Shown piece after piece: positions 35,861 through 49,800 of a stretch of 64,000 nucleotides of DNA (within the stretch, counting starts at the first letter, position 1; each line of letters opens with the position of its first letter). Both the position numbers and the translations under genes were made by a program. This stretch comes from Trichoplax sp. H2 (Eukaryota; Placozoa; Uniplacotomia; Trichoplacea): the NCBI GenBank assembly GCA_003344405.1, contig NOWV01000288.1, positions 1 to 64,000 on the forward strand. The letters are read 5' to 3'. The notes under the pieces are model-generated. The model saw only the letters and a program-made list of their open reading frames with translations, was not told the origin of the DNA and made no database searches.

Positions 35861-38219
35861 TTAGACATCATGATGAACATGCAAACGGGCTCCATGATGA
35901 TCTTTGTTATTATTATTAGCTTCCTCAAAATACATGAAATCCTATTAAAAACGAAAATAGTTAACGTTAAAATATTATTACTCTGGCTTGTTTACAAATT
36001 TTATTTATTTAGTTACTAATTATCAAAATGCATGCTATCTTTGCTTACAGTTACGAAATTTTCTGCCATTGTGAATAAACTACACTATGATGACTCAATT
36101 ACAATACTTACGATTAAGAATACGGCTCCTAGAAGCGTTGCTTTAACTTTAACATCGAGATCCATAGGAACTGAATGGGTGTAATATTTAATAAGAAATG
36201 TTTAAATATATCAGCTTCATTCTGATCAATAATGATACTAAAAGCACATCTTAGCTTACATGTTATTCCGAAGTTATCTGCATCAGTAAATGCCTCTTTC
36301 AAAAGGCCTGACCACTGCTTTGTGATTTTTCCTACTTTTGTTGCTCCATCTTTACTCTTAACCTGCACAATGTGATAGCAATGGTGTAAGGAATAGATCG
36401 TTAAGTTAATTTATATATCTGGGCTGGTAACTTATTTATTTTTTTTTCTTAACTCTATGGTCTCAACTCATGCCTTTTGATTAAGTAGTTATCTTATGAG
36501 ACGGATGTAAATTATTTTCAGATATGTTAGGTACTATTAATCGAAATCACTGTATTCATGCTATTGATTAAGCTATCATACAACTTAGCGTACACTACCT
36601 CAAATTCAACATCTCCCATACATGAACATGGACAACAAGGACCTTCAATCGTTAAGACAGTGTTTCCTGCAGCATCGGTAATGTCGAATGCGGGTGTGAA
36701 AAGTGACCACCTGATAAATAATAGTTATAATAGTTGTTTTTATTATGTAGGTTGTATTACCACCAGCTATAAATTCTGATACCTAATGGTCAAATTGTAC
36801 GGTATTATCGCAGATATGTGCTATATACGTCTATCCTTTACAATGCATGATACTGAATGAAAACTTAGAAAACAGATCAGATCGCTATAGACTGATCCCA
36901 GTAATGACGAATACTATGCTTAAATTGCTTTTGAACAGAAAAAAATTATTTTAAAGTTTTGTCGGAATTTTGAATGAATGAAATACTAACGATTGTTTAA
37001 CGAAGCCAACGGTATTTCCTGGTGGTGATTCCACCGTTAATTCTTGTAAGAAACATGGGCAGCAACAGCTAGAACATCTGTACGGTCTACTTAAATGAAT
37101 TACTTCCCTTTGAGAGTTGTCCAATATTCTTAATTCAAATGGGCGAGCAGGACCACAACATTGTAGTGTACAACAGTCATTATCTAAGGAACAATTATAA
37201 TCATATAGATATTGTTACTGCTTCCATATCAAGTGAAGAGTTATCTCTTGAGGTCTTAAAGACGTAGAAAAAGTTAGATTGGTGATAATTTCGGATTTAT
37301 ACCACAAATTTAATGCTAACGAAGGCATACCTTCAGCAGCAAAGTAAACTTGTTGTCCCAATGTATTTTTGACAGCGTACTTGTTTGCGGTTTCGATATT
37401 TGTAAAAACTATCATGAATGAAAGTAATGAGGTTTATGAGATTAAAGGGAAGATATTAGAAAATTTTGCGCTATCATAGCTTCGGTTTCAAACTAATAAG
37501 TTTAATAATCTTTTACAATAAACTAATATTTTCCATAGTAGATTACTGATTTGGAATTAATTTAAAATTTTATCATCCATGATCTAATACATTATGCAAA
37601 AATAACACGATATTTCTTATTCATTAATTTTAAAAACGTTTACAATAATTTAGCTTTCTTAGTAATGTGGTCTTTTAGTAACTACATAAACGCATTTTAT
37701 CGTCGTGTATAATATGCGAGTGTATATGTACGTCTTTAATTAAATTTTAAATCAGACTCAATTAAATGAAGATGATGAGAATTTATAACGTTTAGTGTCT
37801 TGTTTTGTTAAGATATTAGTTAGATATGACCTACGTTCTAAAATTTCAACTTGTTGATGAATGAGCAACTGATCAATTTGGGTTAGATATTCTAACCCAG
37901 GAGGACAACCCGGTGGTCCTTGCGGTGGAGGCATCCACTGAACTGACTGTCGTCCTCTTGGCCGTTGCTGTAATGATGGCCCTCCATAACCTGGCTGTTG
38001 GGCTACACCGCCTGGTGGTAGACCATAACCTGGTTGAACTGGAGGATAACCCGCTTGTTGAATTTGTTGCTGTGGTGATGCCGGATAAGTATTTTGTGGC
38101 GCATAGCCTGGTTGTGGGACTTGTCCGTAGCCGGGCTGTTGAGATCCATAACCTGGTTGAGTGGCGTAACCAGTTTGAGGAGCGTACCCAGGTTGAGATT
38201 GTGGATAAACTTGGGCCAT
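35861..38219 (-). CDS. Phospholipid scramblase
   Basis: Seven exons, 38219-37835, 37408-37331, 37183-36991, 36710-36599, 36362-36260, 36170-36112 and 35941-35861, join in frame to 336 residues. Scramblases move phospholipids between leaflets of the plasma membrane in response to calcium. The first 90 residues are a Pro/Gln/Gly/Tyr-rich repeat (QPGYG, PGYA). Then come [28 protein letters not shown] and [12 protein letters not shown]. The two Cys clusters are [17 protein letters not shown] and GPCCPCSC, likely palmitoylation sites. After them come [21 protein letters not shown] (calcium-binding loop), [19 protein letters not shown] (membrane helix) and DFMYFEE. The tail is short and His-rich. 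The start is the first ATG of the exon; an upstream in-frame TTG is ignored. Each exon matches a block of animal PLSCR proteins, so the model is firm. Confidence 0.93.
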
Positions 38220-40130
38220 AACAATCAATGAAGATCAAAAATTGTCCTAATAAATCGAAATAGTCTTTCAATGACGGTAATTATCAGTCTACTATAATTT
38301 TAATTTAAATTTCTCTGCCTTACAACTGGAACTAGTATGTGATAATTTTCGGTTCTAATAACAAGTTGCAATAGTATCAAGGACAGATGGATCATTAAAG
38401 AGTTACTCAATGACTGTCTATTACAATTATTGTACTGTAAATGCATAAATACTGTACTTTAAATCAATAAATTATGTTGCTAACAACACTATCCATGCTT
38501 GTGACGTCATTCTGATTGTGAATTATAAAGGTTCGGAGAGAAATCAAATTATTCAATGAATACTGTAGGGCCCTTCGAATACACATTCTTTCTGCGGGTC
38601 CGCTAATCGATTGCCATAGCAACAGGGTTTAGGACATGCTGATGCCTATATATAGGATTATCGTTTATCAAATCAGTGTTGCAGCTATGCTACATCATTT
38701 GCATAATATCACAGAATTGATAGCGCTAAACTTGCAATAAATGGATGATATCATAGTATTACTTAAGTGTTGTTTTACTATAATTCTACAGTGTAATGTT
38801 ATATTGGACGAAAAAACTAAGTTAAATTAAACTATCAACAATTGAAGTCCAGAAAAAACTAAATTAGGGGGAAACACCAGTTTATTATTACCTCAATAAT
38901 AATCTTAGCGAAATTTCTAAAATGAGTAACAAAATACGGGCAAATCTACTTCCTTAACCAAACAAATTATCAATTAATGATAGGATTCACGGTTATTCTA
39001 GAATTTTCTTGTCTTCTCTGTCTTCAACTGCACTAAACTATCGAACTGCGCCACCTTTTATATGCTACGCAGAGTACTTGATGCTGTTAGACTATCCAAG
39101 AATAATTCTAAAGTACTCCAAATAAAGCCAGAAATCAAACACACACATTAAAGATAAATTCTACCCTAGATTACGGAAATTACTAAATTATTATAATCGT
39201 AGGTTAGCTTAATATTGTAGATTTCTACAGTATCTACTAAGAAAAAATAACAATCTTAAATTGAAACCCAGATCGAATATTCGGGTTCATTTTGCATGAA
39301 ATCATAAGATGACATTAACTTCTACCATGATTAATAATCAAAATTAGCCACATATATATTCTATTACAACGTTAGAATTACAATCTCACAATATCTCATT
39401 TTTAACGAAAAAGTTATGCTACTAATTATCTTGAATTCTAGCCTAAATAAAGCAGTCGGATTTACATCATAATATTCTAAGATACTTAGTAAAATATGCT
39501 GTTATAATCAATCAAATAAGTCATATTTTTAAAGCTAGAATACTTATCACGATACAAAAACCAAACTAGAATAAGTACAATATAAAAACTTGAAGTAGAA
39601 TTCTAAAAATTAACATTCATTATATAATACTTTATGCGAACCTGGAAGAAATAATATACGATGTTATTAAATTCATATCTGATCAGTATTTTCTATCCTT
39701 ATTTTAACTTTTTTGCCCCATATATATCTTTACGTATCATGCTCATGATTGATACATGATGAGATTTGTAATTAATCTTCATAGCATATCTAATTTTCGA
39801 TTTCAAAGTTATTTTAACCAAGTTAGTTTTATATTTTAGCATGCATATTAATTTTTTTATCCCATTCATGTGTAAATTCTACAGATAATTGCACTGATGA
39901 AGTTCCACAATAATTTCTGTACTAATTATTACTTGCATACATGGTAGAAATGTGTTACATTATGTTACATCTTAGATGTGCCAATGTAATAAGGATGCTA
40001 ATTATTTTACATTACTAAATACGCGATCGCTAATAAAATACTCTGCTATAATGTTAATGTAGATTTCTGACTTCGATCACTTGTGTTATAAATGTCTAGC
40101 TTTACGGATTATTTAAAGAGTACTATTACG
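38220..40130. other. Intergenic, no supported gene
   Basis: About 1.9 kb of AT-rich sequence between the scramblase start and the first GPCR remnant. It should hold the scramblase promoter; no specific element is assigned. Confidence 0.5.
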
Positions 40131-40134
40131 ATGT

Positions 40135-40545
40135 TTCGAAAGGTTTTTGTTGTAACTAACGAACAAGAATGGATTTTGCACCAATTTATTAAGTGATAAA
40201 AGAGAAAAGATAGTTATCCAAGCTTTTAGTGCATTGCTGTTTGCTACTGCCATAACTATATTATATGGAAGGTTCCGATCAGAATAACGCTACAGTATAA
40301 TGGTATGGTAACAGTCATAAATACCAAGGTTGCGGTAAATATCATTTTAGAAGCTTTAATCTGGTGATGATTGTTCATCGTTCTTATGCTATTCTTTCCA
40401 GTCATGAGCATATTGTTGATTTTTTTAATTATATGAAAATATGAAATTGAAGCTATTAGCAATGATAGTGGAAAGGCTGTTATGATATTAAAAATATGAG
40501 CAACTTTGCGAAATATTTTTATATACTCTGTACATTAAATCACGC
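40135..40545 (-). pseudogene. GPCR pseudogene, TM5-TM7 remnant
   Basis: On the minus strand the frame VAHIFNIITAFPLSLL ... YFHIIKKI (TM5) ... HHQIKASKMIFTATLVFM (TM6 entry) matches the receptors at 42635, 51286 and 53737. It ends at TAG (40256-40258). In another frame immediately after comes LVQNPFLFVSYNKNLS, the family TM7 end. So a frameshift and stop separate TM6 from TM7, and TM1-TM4 are not recognisable upstream. This is the most 3' member of the cluster. Confidence 0.8.
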
Positions 40546-40599
40546 TAATAGGGTGAACTCAGTAAATTCTTTTAATCAAGTCCATATTGATGAGCGACT

Positions 40600-42634
40600 T
40601 TTGGAAATTGATTATTTTCTTAGGTCAAATATCATAAATTTATTTTATTGTATTTTAGTTATTATGTGAACCGCTTGTATTCAAGCGAGAGTATTCAAGC
40701 TAGAATACAAGCCAGTTAACTACTTCAGTATTTATTATTTTCATAACTCAAATTAGCAATAGCGCCTGAAAAAAATCTGAGCCATAAATGGATAATTACG
40801 TATTTACGTTCTATTAAACAGCTAACTCTCTGAGAAAGCTAATTTACTAAATGGCAATTATCCGGTAATTGATCCAATTATTGTACCTATTTTGCTACAT
40901 TAATGATTAATTAGTTCGATATGGAAGTGCAGGTTATAGAAAGTTGAACGAATATAATGATAATTTATTAATTATTCCGTGTATGAAGTACTAAAATCTA
41001 TATGTGGAGTTTTACTCAAGTGCTATGATCAATTCGGGGTATTCCAGCTAATGCTTTTCAGCATTACTTGACGAATACTACTATAGTAAATTATGAACAA
41101 GACAGGATTCTACATAGAAGTGTTAGCTTCCAATACTGACAAGAAAGTAAAAGCAATGCATTATGTCAGGTTATTATTTAGCAGTAGTAAATCGGGTTTA
41201 GAAATATTAGATGAAATAATGAAAATCCAAGACAAAAAAATTTGCTATGATGAAACTGTAAAGGTCATAGTTACAATTTTAATCATTTTAATTGCAATAA
41301 CTTGGTGAATAATGGTACGAGAATTGCCAATATCAGATTTTGGGAGAGGTGACGATCTGATTTTCCTTTTGATTTCAAAAGCATGATGACATAACTGTAA
41401 GTAGAGGATTAGATATTATCTTGCCAGGGATTTGTATTATGGGTCATACGAAGCTATTGTATGCATTGAATGATTTAATATCGCATATATAAGGGTATTT
41501 TAGATTATTTTAGCTGTATCAGTGATAGATATATTAAGACAAACTCCAGTTAGTCTAATAGTCGTGATAGTGATAGCTTACATTTTTGTTTGCTAAAACG
41601 GATTCTATTCTCGCCGAATGATTTATTGCGAGATAGCACTTTATACTTTGAGCAGTAAACAAACGGAGAACATTGGTTAAGATACTGTAATAGTAAAAAA
41701 GCTAACCTGGCTAGTAAACTTCAATGCAGATGGATTAAGCGAAAAATAATCTAACGACGATTCTGCATCGATTAATAAAATTGCAGAAAACAACAACATA
41801 ATACCTAATACGGTCATATTTGTGAATATTATGTATGATAAGGTATTAAAATGGAAATGAAAGCTTAACTTGAACTGTTTCTTAAATTTTTCAGGAGTAG
41901 TATGTTTAAATTATTTTCTTACTTAAAAGCTCTTGCTAAGTAAAACATTAAATTCATTTAAACTTGCATTAATGCAATTATACGTGATGGTGATTTTAAT
42001 GGCCTCTAATAAATTTTGAGAATTATCTGAGATATTTTTATTTATGTGTTATTAACTAGAATTTCAAAAAATGCGCTTAATTTCCGATGCCTTTATTTTA
42101 ACTATCTTCTCGCCGATTGGTGAGATTCTCCTACGGATATCTTGTTTAAAGTATGGTAGCCTGATACAAATGAACTTTAAGATTTTATTTTAAATCAATA
42201 AATTATAGCGTCCTTATCAGGAATAAATGATTTATTCTTCAATTTTCCAACTGGTAATAGGTATAAGGTGTTATATGACTTCCGTTATGATTTAATATTT
42301 GATTGAATTAAGATATCATAACCTGGATTGCTAAACCAATATCATATCTACAACATGGAAGAAATAATTATGAAAACATTTAGTCGACCTTATTAAGTCA
42401 TGCTTTCAATCTGATAGGTCTTAAAAGTACAGCTATATTCTCGCAGCTGAAACTAGGTCGATTTAATTCATTCTTTAAAGATCTAAATCATTGCTAATAC
42501 GTCTTATTGATAAAAATATTTTATTAACATAGGGAAACAAATAGAAATATGATTATTAATAGGTTTTAAGCAACAGCACAGGTACGTGTATTTAAAATTT
42601 TGTTATGTGTTGGTTTGGAAATATTTAGATCTTA
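40600..42634. other. Intergenic between GPCR remnant and GPCR 1
   Basis: The only notable object is a plus-strand ATG frame at 41093-41308 (71 codons). It has charged residues first and a hydrophobic C-terminal segment (VIVTILIILIAITW), like a tail-anchored peptide. The family is unknown and the frame may be fortuitous. Confidence 0.4.
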
Positions 42635-43645
42635 TTATATTTTCCGACAACATCGTATCGACAATACAGCTTGACGGAATGTTTTATTATAACAGTAAAA
42701 TAAGATTGGGTTTTGAATCGTTTCTGAAGCAGTCAGTAAAGAAGTAATAGTAAGAGCAGATAGTATGCCGGTTGGGCTCTGGAATAAGGTGGCAACGGCA
42801 AACGGATCTAATGAACCTAAGACAATGGATACTGTATATAAAATCGAAGTATTAATCACGAAAGAGATTGTTGCAATCATCATCATCTTGGTAGCTTGAA
42901 TTCGACGACGATTACTGCTCCCAATACCATTGCTGCAATGATTGAGTGGAACTGGTAGAGATTTAAGTTTTTGAGTTATACGATAATAAAGCACGCAGAT
43001 TGTTGTAAGCGGTATAGGGAATGTTATAATGATATTGAAAATATGTGCCAGTAGTAGTGCCAAATTAGTATCCCGAAAGTTTTCAAGAGAACAAATATTA
43101 TTACTATTTTGAATAGGCTTAACCATTAAAACGACTGGAATCGAGGTAGATATACCGATTAACCATATAGAAATTATTACTGTATAAAGAATGAAAGGTT
43201 TGATTAATAGTGATTTAGAATTGGGCTGGAGGTTAATAGTGAAGTATCGATCGATACTAATGGTCATGAATGAAAGGGCAGAAACGGTATAAGAAGAAAC
43301 GAAACTTAAACTATTACATTGGCAAATTACGAAGTAACTCAGGCTATCAATTGGTGATCCTGTATTCTGGATAATAGAAAGGATAGTAAATAAACCGGAT
43401 GATATCATTAACATCATATCTGATATTGCCATACTGACAGATAAAATATAAGAGGGAGTGTGAAATTTTTTGTTGACATAAATAGTATAGATGAGAGTTA
43501 TATTAGCAATAAGCCCGAATAGATATAAAAGTAAAACTGCTCCATAAGCGTAAAGAGAAGGGTATATGCCTTCCATTCGGATGCTCTTGTTTGATTGGTT
43601 ATGGAAGATTCTAATTGAGTTGAAGTTTTGTATTTCTTTGAACAT
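42635..43645 (-). CDS. Rhodopsin-class GPCR 1
   Basis: Intronless, 336 residues, seven hydrophobic segments. TM1 is about residues 33-58 with GLIAN. TM2 is 67-92 with SMAISD (the conserved Asp). TM3 ends at DRY (132-134). C108 and C185 are placed for the usual TM3-ECL2 disulphide. A long third intracellular loop leads to RRRIQATKMMMIAT at the TM6 entry, a signature shared by the cluster. TM7 ends QNPILFYCYNK, a variant of NPxxY. The CWxP motif of TM6 is absent. A Cys pair near the C terminus (332-333) could be lipidated, and NQS near residue 17 could carry a glycan. The first ATG is used; M24 would still leave all TMs. Ligand unknown. The family looks like a lineage-specific expansion. Confidence 0.9.
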   Translation of the reverse strand: MFKEIQNFNSIRIFHNQSNKSIRMEGIYPSLYAYGAVLLLYLFGLIANITLIYTIYVNKKFHTPSYILSVSMAISDMMLMISSGLFTILSIIQNTGSPIDSLSYFVICQCNSLSFVSSYTVSALSFMTISIDRYFTINLQPNSKSLLIKPFILYTVIISIWLIGISTSIPVVLMVKPIQNSNNICSLENFRDTNLALLLAHIFNIIITFPIPLTTICVLYYRITQKLKSLPVPLNHCSNGIGSSNRRRIQATKMMMIATISFVINTSILYTVSIVLGSLDPFAVATLFQSPTGILSALTITSLLTASETIQNPILFYCYNKTFRQAVLSIRCCRKI

Positions 43646-46379
43646 GATGTAATCGTAAATCTTCTAGATACGTATTCTAAGAATTAATCCTGAAAATGCA
43701 TGGAAAAATTTCCTCGCTAGAAGTTCTCGCCAGGCCTAACCTTTTATATCGTTTCTATTTTTAAGTGTATTAGTATTACTATTTCCTGTAAGTTCCTTTA
43801 CAGATGTAAGTAAGAAAAGTAAAGATTTAGGCTATACCTTTCTATTAATATATTTTTTAATGCTTTGTATCCCGTATTCAAATATATTTAATAGCATAGG
43901 AACTAATTATTTACGGTTTGTAGTGGTTTTAATAAATTTTTAATACTAGTCATTAGATAATATATTTTACGTCTGAAGTTGGCTTGAGTTATTCTAAGGC
44001 CTATTTATAGAAGTAAAACAGCCAGGCTTGTTAAGATGTAAATTGGTCCTTCTTTTACGTAAGATTATTTATCATTGTAATTCAAACATTTTATTAACAA
44101 TCTTCAGTGGCTGCTAAATTTTTTCGGCCACATCAATTTTAAATTTGAAACTATCGCTTTATTGCGCATTATTAAGTACCGGTACCGGTAAATGCTTTAA
44201 AGTCTATTGTATTTAATTATATTATTAGTAATTCGCTGGCTGGTAGCGATAATTGGTATCGGATAGATTTCGGAAGGGACTAATTATTATCAAAAATTAA
44301 AATAGTACATCATTCAATATCCTACAAAAATTTCTATTTAACAAATTATCATATTCTGTGTGTGGTATTCTTCCAATACTATAATTTTATAGTAGATAAA
44401 TATAAATGAATTAAAATCTAAATTGAAATAAACTTTTTAATAGTGAAAGTATCGAACTAAGATTATTTCTTAAACTGAATGGAAGTAAGAAAGCAATTCG
44501 TTTGACTTCTGTTTAATTGCATCATTACTTTCGAGAAAATCATGATGGTAGCTGTTGATTCTACTTAGTAAAATTTAATTTTAGTATAGTTACACAATAC
44601 TATTGAGTATATATTTGTTCAATTGCAATGTATAACTCTGTTACTTTGCTTTACTGTCATCAATACTAGAACAATGTTATGTAACTAAAATTATTTATAA
44701 ATGAATACAGGTATAACTCTTATGGAAACTCATCCTCTCTTATTTGATAAGCAGTATTCAAATTGAAATTAGGAGCATTTTTATTTGTTTATTAGTTTCT
44801 TATGGCTTTGTAATGACACGCAACAAGGTCAAAAAGCCATATAAAGAAGCAACTATGAGTATAATAATTACTGCTTTGATGTGCACATATGATCATATTA
44901 AAGACTACATTTGAAACATAGTAAGCCTGGACGATAAGTTACTGTAAAGTAAATTTTGGTATTAATTTAGTTACAGATATATGAAATTTTGAGAAAAAAT
45001 TCGTGGTATAAATTATTCGTCTTGATTCGCAGAGTAGAACTAAAATGTTTACCTGCAATGACGATGATTGTCGCGACTGCTAGACTAGCATCGCTAGATA
45101 ATATTATTCTTAAGTATTAATATCTACAGCTATTCATAATTTGGGACAACTATCTCGTAACGTTGCTCCGGTATTTGATAGATTTATATTGTATGGTACA
45201 GACATGTTATCAGCTAACTACGTTACACTGCAGAAGGGCATCTCAAGAATGTTATCACAATGTTAGATAAGATACACGTACTCATACCAATGGTAGAGTA
45301 TATAAGGAGGAGGAAAAATTAAATAAAGGATTATTATTTTGACCACCTTAAGAAGCATTAAAGATTATCTGTTGGAGGCTCAGCGAGATTCAGCACGCTT
45401 CAATAAGAATTTCAGGCTGAGTCACGACAATGATACCGCGTAGATGTCAATTCAATCCAGAAAGCATAAACTATGATACGGTTGTAGAATTTTCGTCTCG
45501 TTACATTGTTATCTATTGCAAACTGTAAGTTAGATCTCGATCAATAAATTTTAAATAAAGAGCGCCGGTAACTAAGCATCTTTGAATTTTTACTTGAGTT
45601 ACGTCAATCGGATAATTAATATAATTTGATATATGACTGCTATTATCTGGTATTATATATGATATAATTTATTTATGGTGATCAGAAGCATTATTTATTT
45701 CAGTGTGTAGATTATTGTGGCAATAAATTGAGAGACAGTACGTGCTTGATCCCTTGAAAATAAAAGCGATGCTCTATTACAAGTAAACGCTTCGAGGATC
45801 ACACTATTATGAATTTAAATTTAATTCGGTGGTCTAATTTTTAGAAGTAAGTTCAATCTGAGCTAATATCAAACAAATTCTTATAAAATATCTCTTTGGA
45901 AATACTAAACTTTTCATTTTTTTGTCATCGCTTTTGTAATTATATTACAAGTATACGATATAATTCAATCACAGAATAGTACAACTAGTAAACTTGATTA
46001 ATTTTATTAAATTTGAACTTATTTATAAATTTCATTAATCTGATTTAAGTTTATCAATCGAAGTTATAACGTATTTAGAAGCATACTATGAAGGCATAAA
46101 TATTATAATACTCGCAAACATTTAGAAGGATATTTTCTGTTCTATTCTAGCCTAATAATTGATTTATTTCATTATGCTGGCTGATATCGTAATTGGTGCT
46201 TTCTTTCTAAAATTATGTAAAATTCCGTGGTGTAAGCTTTTATGAAATATTATAAACAGTATAAGATTTTACTTAGACTGTATTGAACTTAAAAGTAATA
46301 TAATTGAAAAGATGACGAAAATGCTATGACTTTGAGGTAATAATATTAGCTGAATCAGTGATATTCTTGAAGATACCCT
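43646..46379. other. Intergenic, nothing recognised
   Basis: About 2.7 kb between GPCR 1 and the next GPCR remnant. No exon, RNA gene or repeat could be supported. Confidence 0.5.
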
Positions 46380-46870
46380 AACGATTCAGGCGAAAAATAT
46401 TGGTGTAGATACCACTACATAAGCAACTGTCGCAATTATAATTGTTTTAATCAAATACATTTGACTCTTCTGATGTTGCGACTGATACTATTTTGTGAGG
46501 TTATATTTATCTTTTTGATAACCATATAATACTTGGAAAATACAATAAATAAAATTATTGAATAGCTCATCATAAACATAAATATGTGCATGAAAAATAC
46601 AGCATAATTAACATTGTCATTATATAGTCGCAAATCGCAAAAGAGAGGAAATTTTGTATTTGTATTTGTGAATCATATAAATCATGTAGATATTTAAGGA
46701 TCTACAAGCCAATCTAATTACAATTATAGTTATCATCAAGGCCAATTATTGATTAAAAATAGATTTAGTTCCAGGAGCGCCAACTATGGTGAAATATCGT
46801 TCTATAATGATTGCCACGAAAGATGAGGAAGAGATTGTAAGTGCTGGTGATACCATATACAAATTTAGCT
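46380..46870 (-). pseudogene. GPCR pseudogene, TM3-TM6 remnant
   Basis: In minus-strand frames: NLYMVSPALTISSSSFVAI then IIIERYFTIVG (TM3 with ERY in place of DRY), which matches GNLYGFVASLTISSLSFMTI in GPCR 3. Next CDLRLYNDNVNY and FSKYYMVIKKI (ECL2 and TM5), which match CDLILFRNTD and YYHVIRKI. Then, after a one-base shift at the TGA near 46451, LIKTIIIATVAYVVVSTPIFFA (TM6). A TAG lies just before the NLYM segment. TM1, TM2 and TM7 were not found. The region 46869-47123 is open but does not match the family. Confidence 0.75.
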
Positions 46871-46874
46871 AGCA

Positions 46875-49800
46875 CATACGTCTGAACAATGCTTCATTAA
46901 ATGATGAGATTTTCAGCGATGATTTAATACTCAATGGTACTACTCTCGGAATCTGGAATGCTATATTAATACCTGCCATATTTGCATCCGGAATACGTGT
47001 CATAATTCGCCATTCAGTGCTTTGATTTTCACTTTTACTTATATCGCCTGCGAAAATTGAGACTATTATTGCAGCGAAGCTTGTAGCTGATTTAAATGCT
47101 AGCGATCTGAATATGTAAAACATCTGACATGATATCTTATTAATTCAGTAAAAAATGGCAGGACTATCTCCTTTCAATCATCTACCTAAGATTTAGATAT
47201 AACGTAGTTAAAAGCTTATTTTTAGTAATACTATCACATCTCATCAATGTATTGTAAGAATAAGCTAAAATTACCAACGCATGATTGATTTATAATATAA
47301 TCATCACTTCTAATGACAGTATGACAAAAAATTCTTCATTATACCAAACTATAAAGTAATATCGATTAGCATCTCAAGGTCTTAATATTTTCGTTGCTAT
47401 TAAAAGCTACAAAACCATAGCGTAAGCATCGCAAATAAAAGAATTTATAAAAATCTTACAATCGAAGGTTCTCTTGAACTGTTAATATACAAACTTATAA
47501 TTTTTAATTTTAATCTAAATGTTTATGCCGTATTAAATTATTTTAATAAAAATTTTAAATCTTCAATCAAAATATGAGGGCGTTGTCCTCCGTTGCTTGA
47601 TAATACTCGCCACGTTATCAATATTTAATTTTACCTAAAACTAAAGTTAAAGTTATTAAGTAATACCAAGGTTTACTTTATTTCAAGCGTTTGGTGCCTC
47701 GGTTGTAATTTGGTATTAACTACTGTATATGCAGTATACTTTAACTTAGTTCTGTTACGAATACGTACGGATATCATCCTGCTGTGCAACATAAGATAGG
47801 ATAACCGTATTGGTACTTGTTATCATAAGAGAACTATATCCAGTAAGGTGATCTGGTTTATCTGTATTCAACCAATAGCCGAAAGACTACATATCTATAA
47901 CTGTGCTTATTATGCAAAGAAGCTCTCCAAGGTTTCTAGTGATGAGAGACTCTCTATGTAGCGAAGTTCGCGAGATTTCGATTGTGGAGAGCATTAGTGG
48001 TATATAACCTCATACATTGCTAAAAGTAGTTCTAATTCTATTTGGATAGAAGTTAATAAACGTAACTTGTGAAGATTACACAAGTATTACTTCATCCCTG
48101 AGTCTTTACCGGAGTACCTCGACGTCAAGTCACATTTACATAGATATACATCAAGGGCTACAATTATAACAGCCTGTTATATTTAATAATGAGTTTACAG
48201 AATTACCTGTTATGAGCTTACTGAACAGTACTGTACACTCATAAAGTATAGTATTAGTAATACTCGTACAGTCTATATAACATAGTATTATTTCATTTCG
48301 CAAGTTAAAGTTAGACTTGTCTGTTTGCACTATGTCGCACCGATATATGATATACGATTATGCATATCGTACAATACTGTATATCGATAGTATTACAGGA
48401 TTATGAACCATGTATAAAGGGGAGATCTTGGTTAGGACTCTAGATTATGAGTTTAGTCTAGTAAGACCGCAGAGTTTGCGAAAGTGCACAGTTATAATTG
48501 TTCACTCGAAGTATAGAAACGGTATGTAAAGGTAGGTACGGAAATTTAAATGTGTTAAATGTCTAAATTAATTGCGAGAAGAAAAGACAGAGTAACGTAT
48601 CTGCATAAATTCCCTAGTAAACTGCCTTCTAATAATATCGCTAAATTTTTAAAATAATCAGAAGCAAAACTAGAATTTAAGCTATTTAGATCGTATTAAA
48701 AAAGAATTGTATTAGTTGAAATAAATACATGTTGAATTAGAAAGAGTAATTTTGTTCAAAATGAAATGTCGTGCGCATTACGATCCAGTTAATTTAATCA
48801 TAAATAAATACACAATATTACGGTTGTATTGTAAAGTACATCAAAGTGCAAAATGAACTTTAATTTTCCAGTAAGTTTCACTGTATTAAATAAGTTGGAA
48901 TATCTACTAGGCTGCTGTAAGACAGTGTAATACTGTATTCTAAGTTGATGATATATTTAGTAATATCTACTGTAGTTATTGTGTTCAACGTGTGATAGAT
49001 ATTCTGTTAGTTGCTTAAATATTAAATATAGCAAGCTTAGTAACTGAATTTTGAAGAAGAGTGCTACAGTGCTCACACTAGAACTTCACATCTAAGGTAT
49101 AAACTATCATGTATTTGAGATGTTAATACTGAAGTGTGTAGTAAGTAAGGTACTAAGATTGTTAACGCGGAAAAGTATATAAGCGAGTAGTTTAGTATAG
49201 TAACATAGTTATTTCTCGTTAGAGGTCCTCAGCTGATCGATTACGTTGTATTTTTGTAAAAGAGATTTTGTTCAATAAGTCTTAATTTTCGAAAGTCTTG
49301 AAGATTCTTGATTGATCAACCTTACAGCTGCAAAGAACTGTCTATCTTTAGCCTAATGTCAAATTTATTAGAGCAAAATCTGCAACTCAAGCAGTAAATG
49401 CTACAAATTGATTTAGATGTATTATTATTCCAATCAGGCCGCACAGTCATATCTAAATTTACTATTGTACTAACTATTAATAACTAACGCTTTCATTTGA
49501 AGTATTACAATCATTTTTTCGCAATATTGAGTAACTTAATGTAATCTATTAATATATCAAGTTTTATTAAGAATGCCGCATGTACATCGTTATAGAAATA
49601 CTACTATACTTATTATACTCATCGGTCCCGTCTATGAATAGAAACTTGTACAATCTGATAATATAACATATTATTTTAACGATTTTTACTAAGCAAGTCA
49701 ATATCATAGTCTTTATAGCGATATTCCCACTTAAGTTAATACTGTAGCTGATTCTGACGTGCAGTCAGTATCGTTATTTTTAGTATTTTAATAACACGAT

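Noticed and set aside
37873-38271. Several overlapping open frames opposite and alongside the scramblase first exon
   Set aside because: Low-complexity shadows of the QPGY-repeat coding frame; the frame with scramblase motifs is the real one.
46869-47123. Open frame as continuation of the GPCR pseudogene
   Set aside because: Its sequence does not match TM1 or TM2 of the cluster, so I could not join it to the remnant.
47922-47991. Inverted repeat GCTCTCCA/TGGAGAGC as a MITE
   Set aside because: Only eight bases, no target duplication and no second copy seen.
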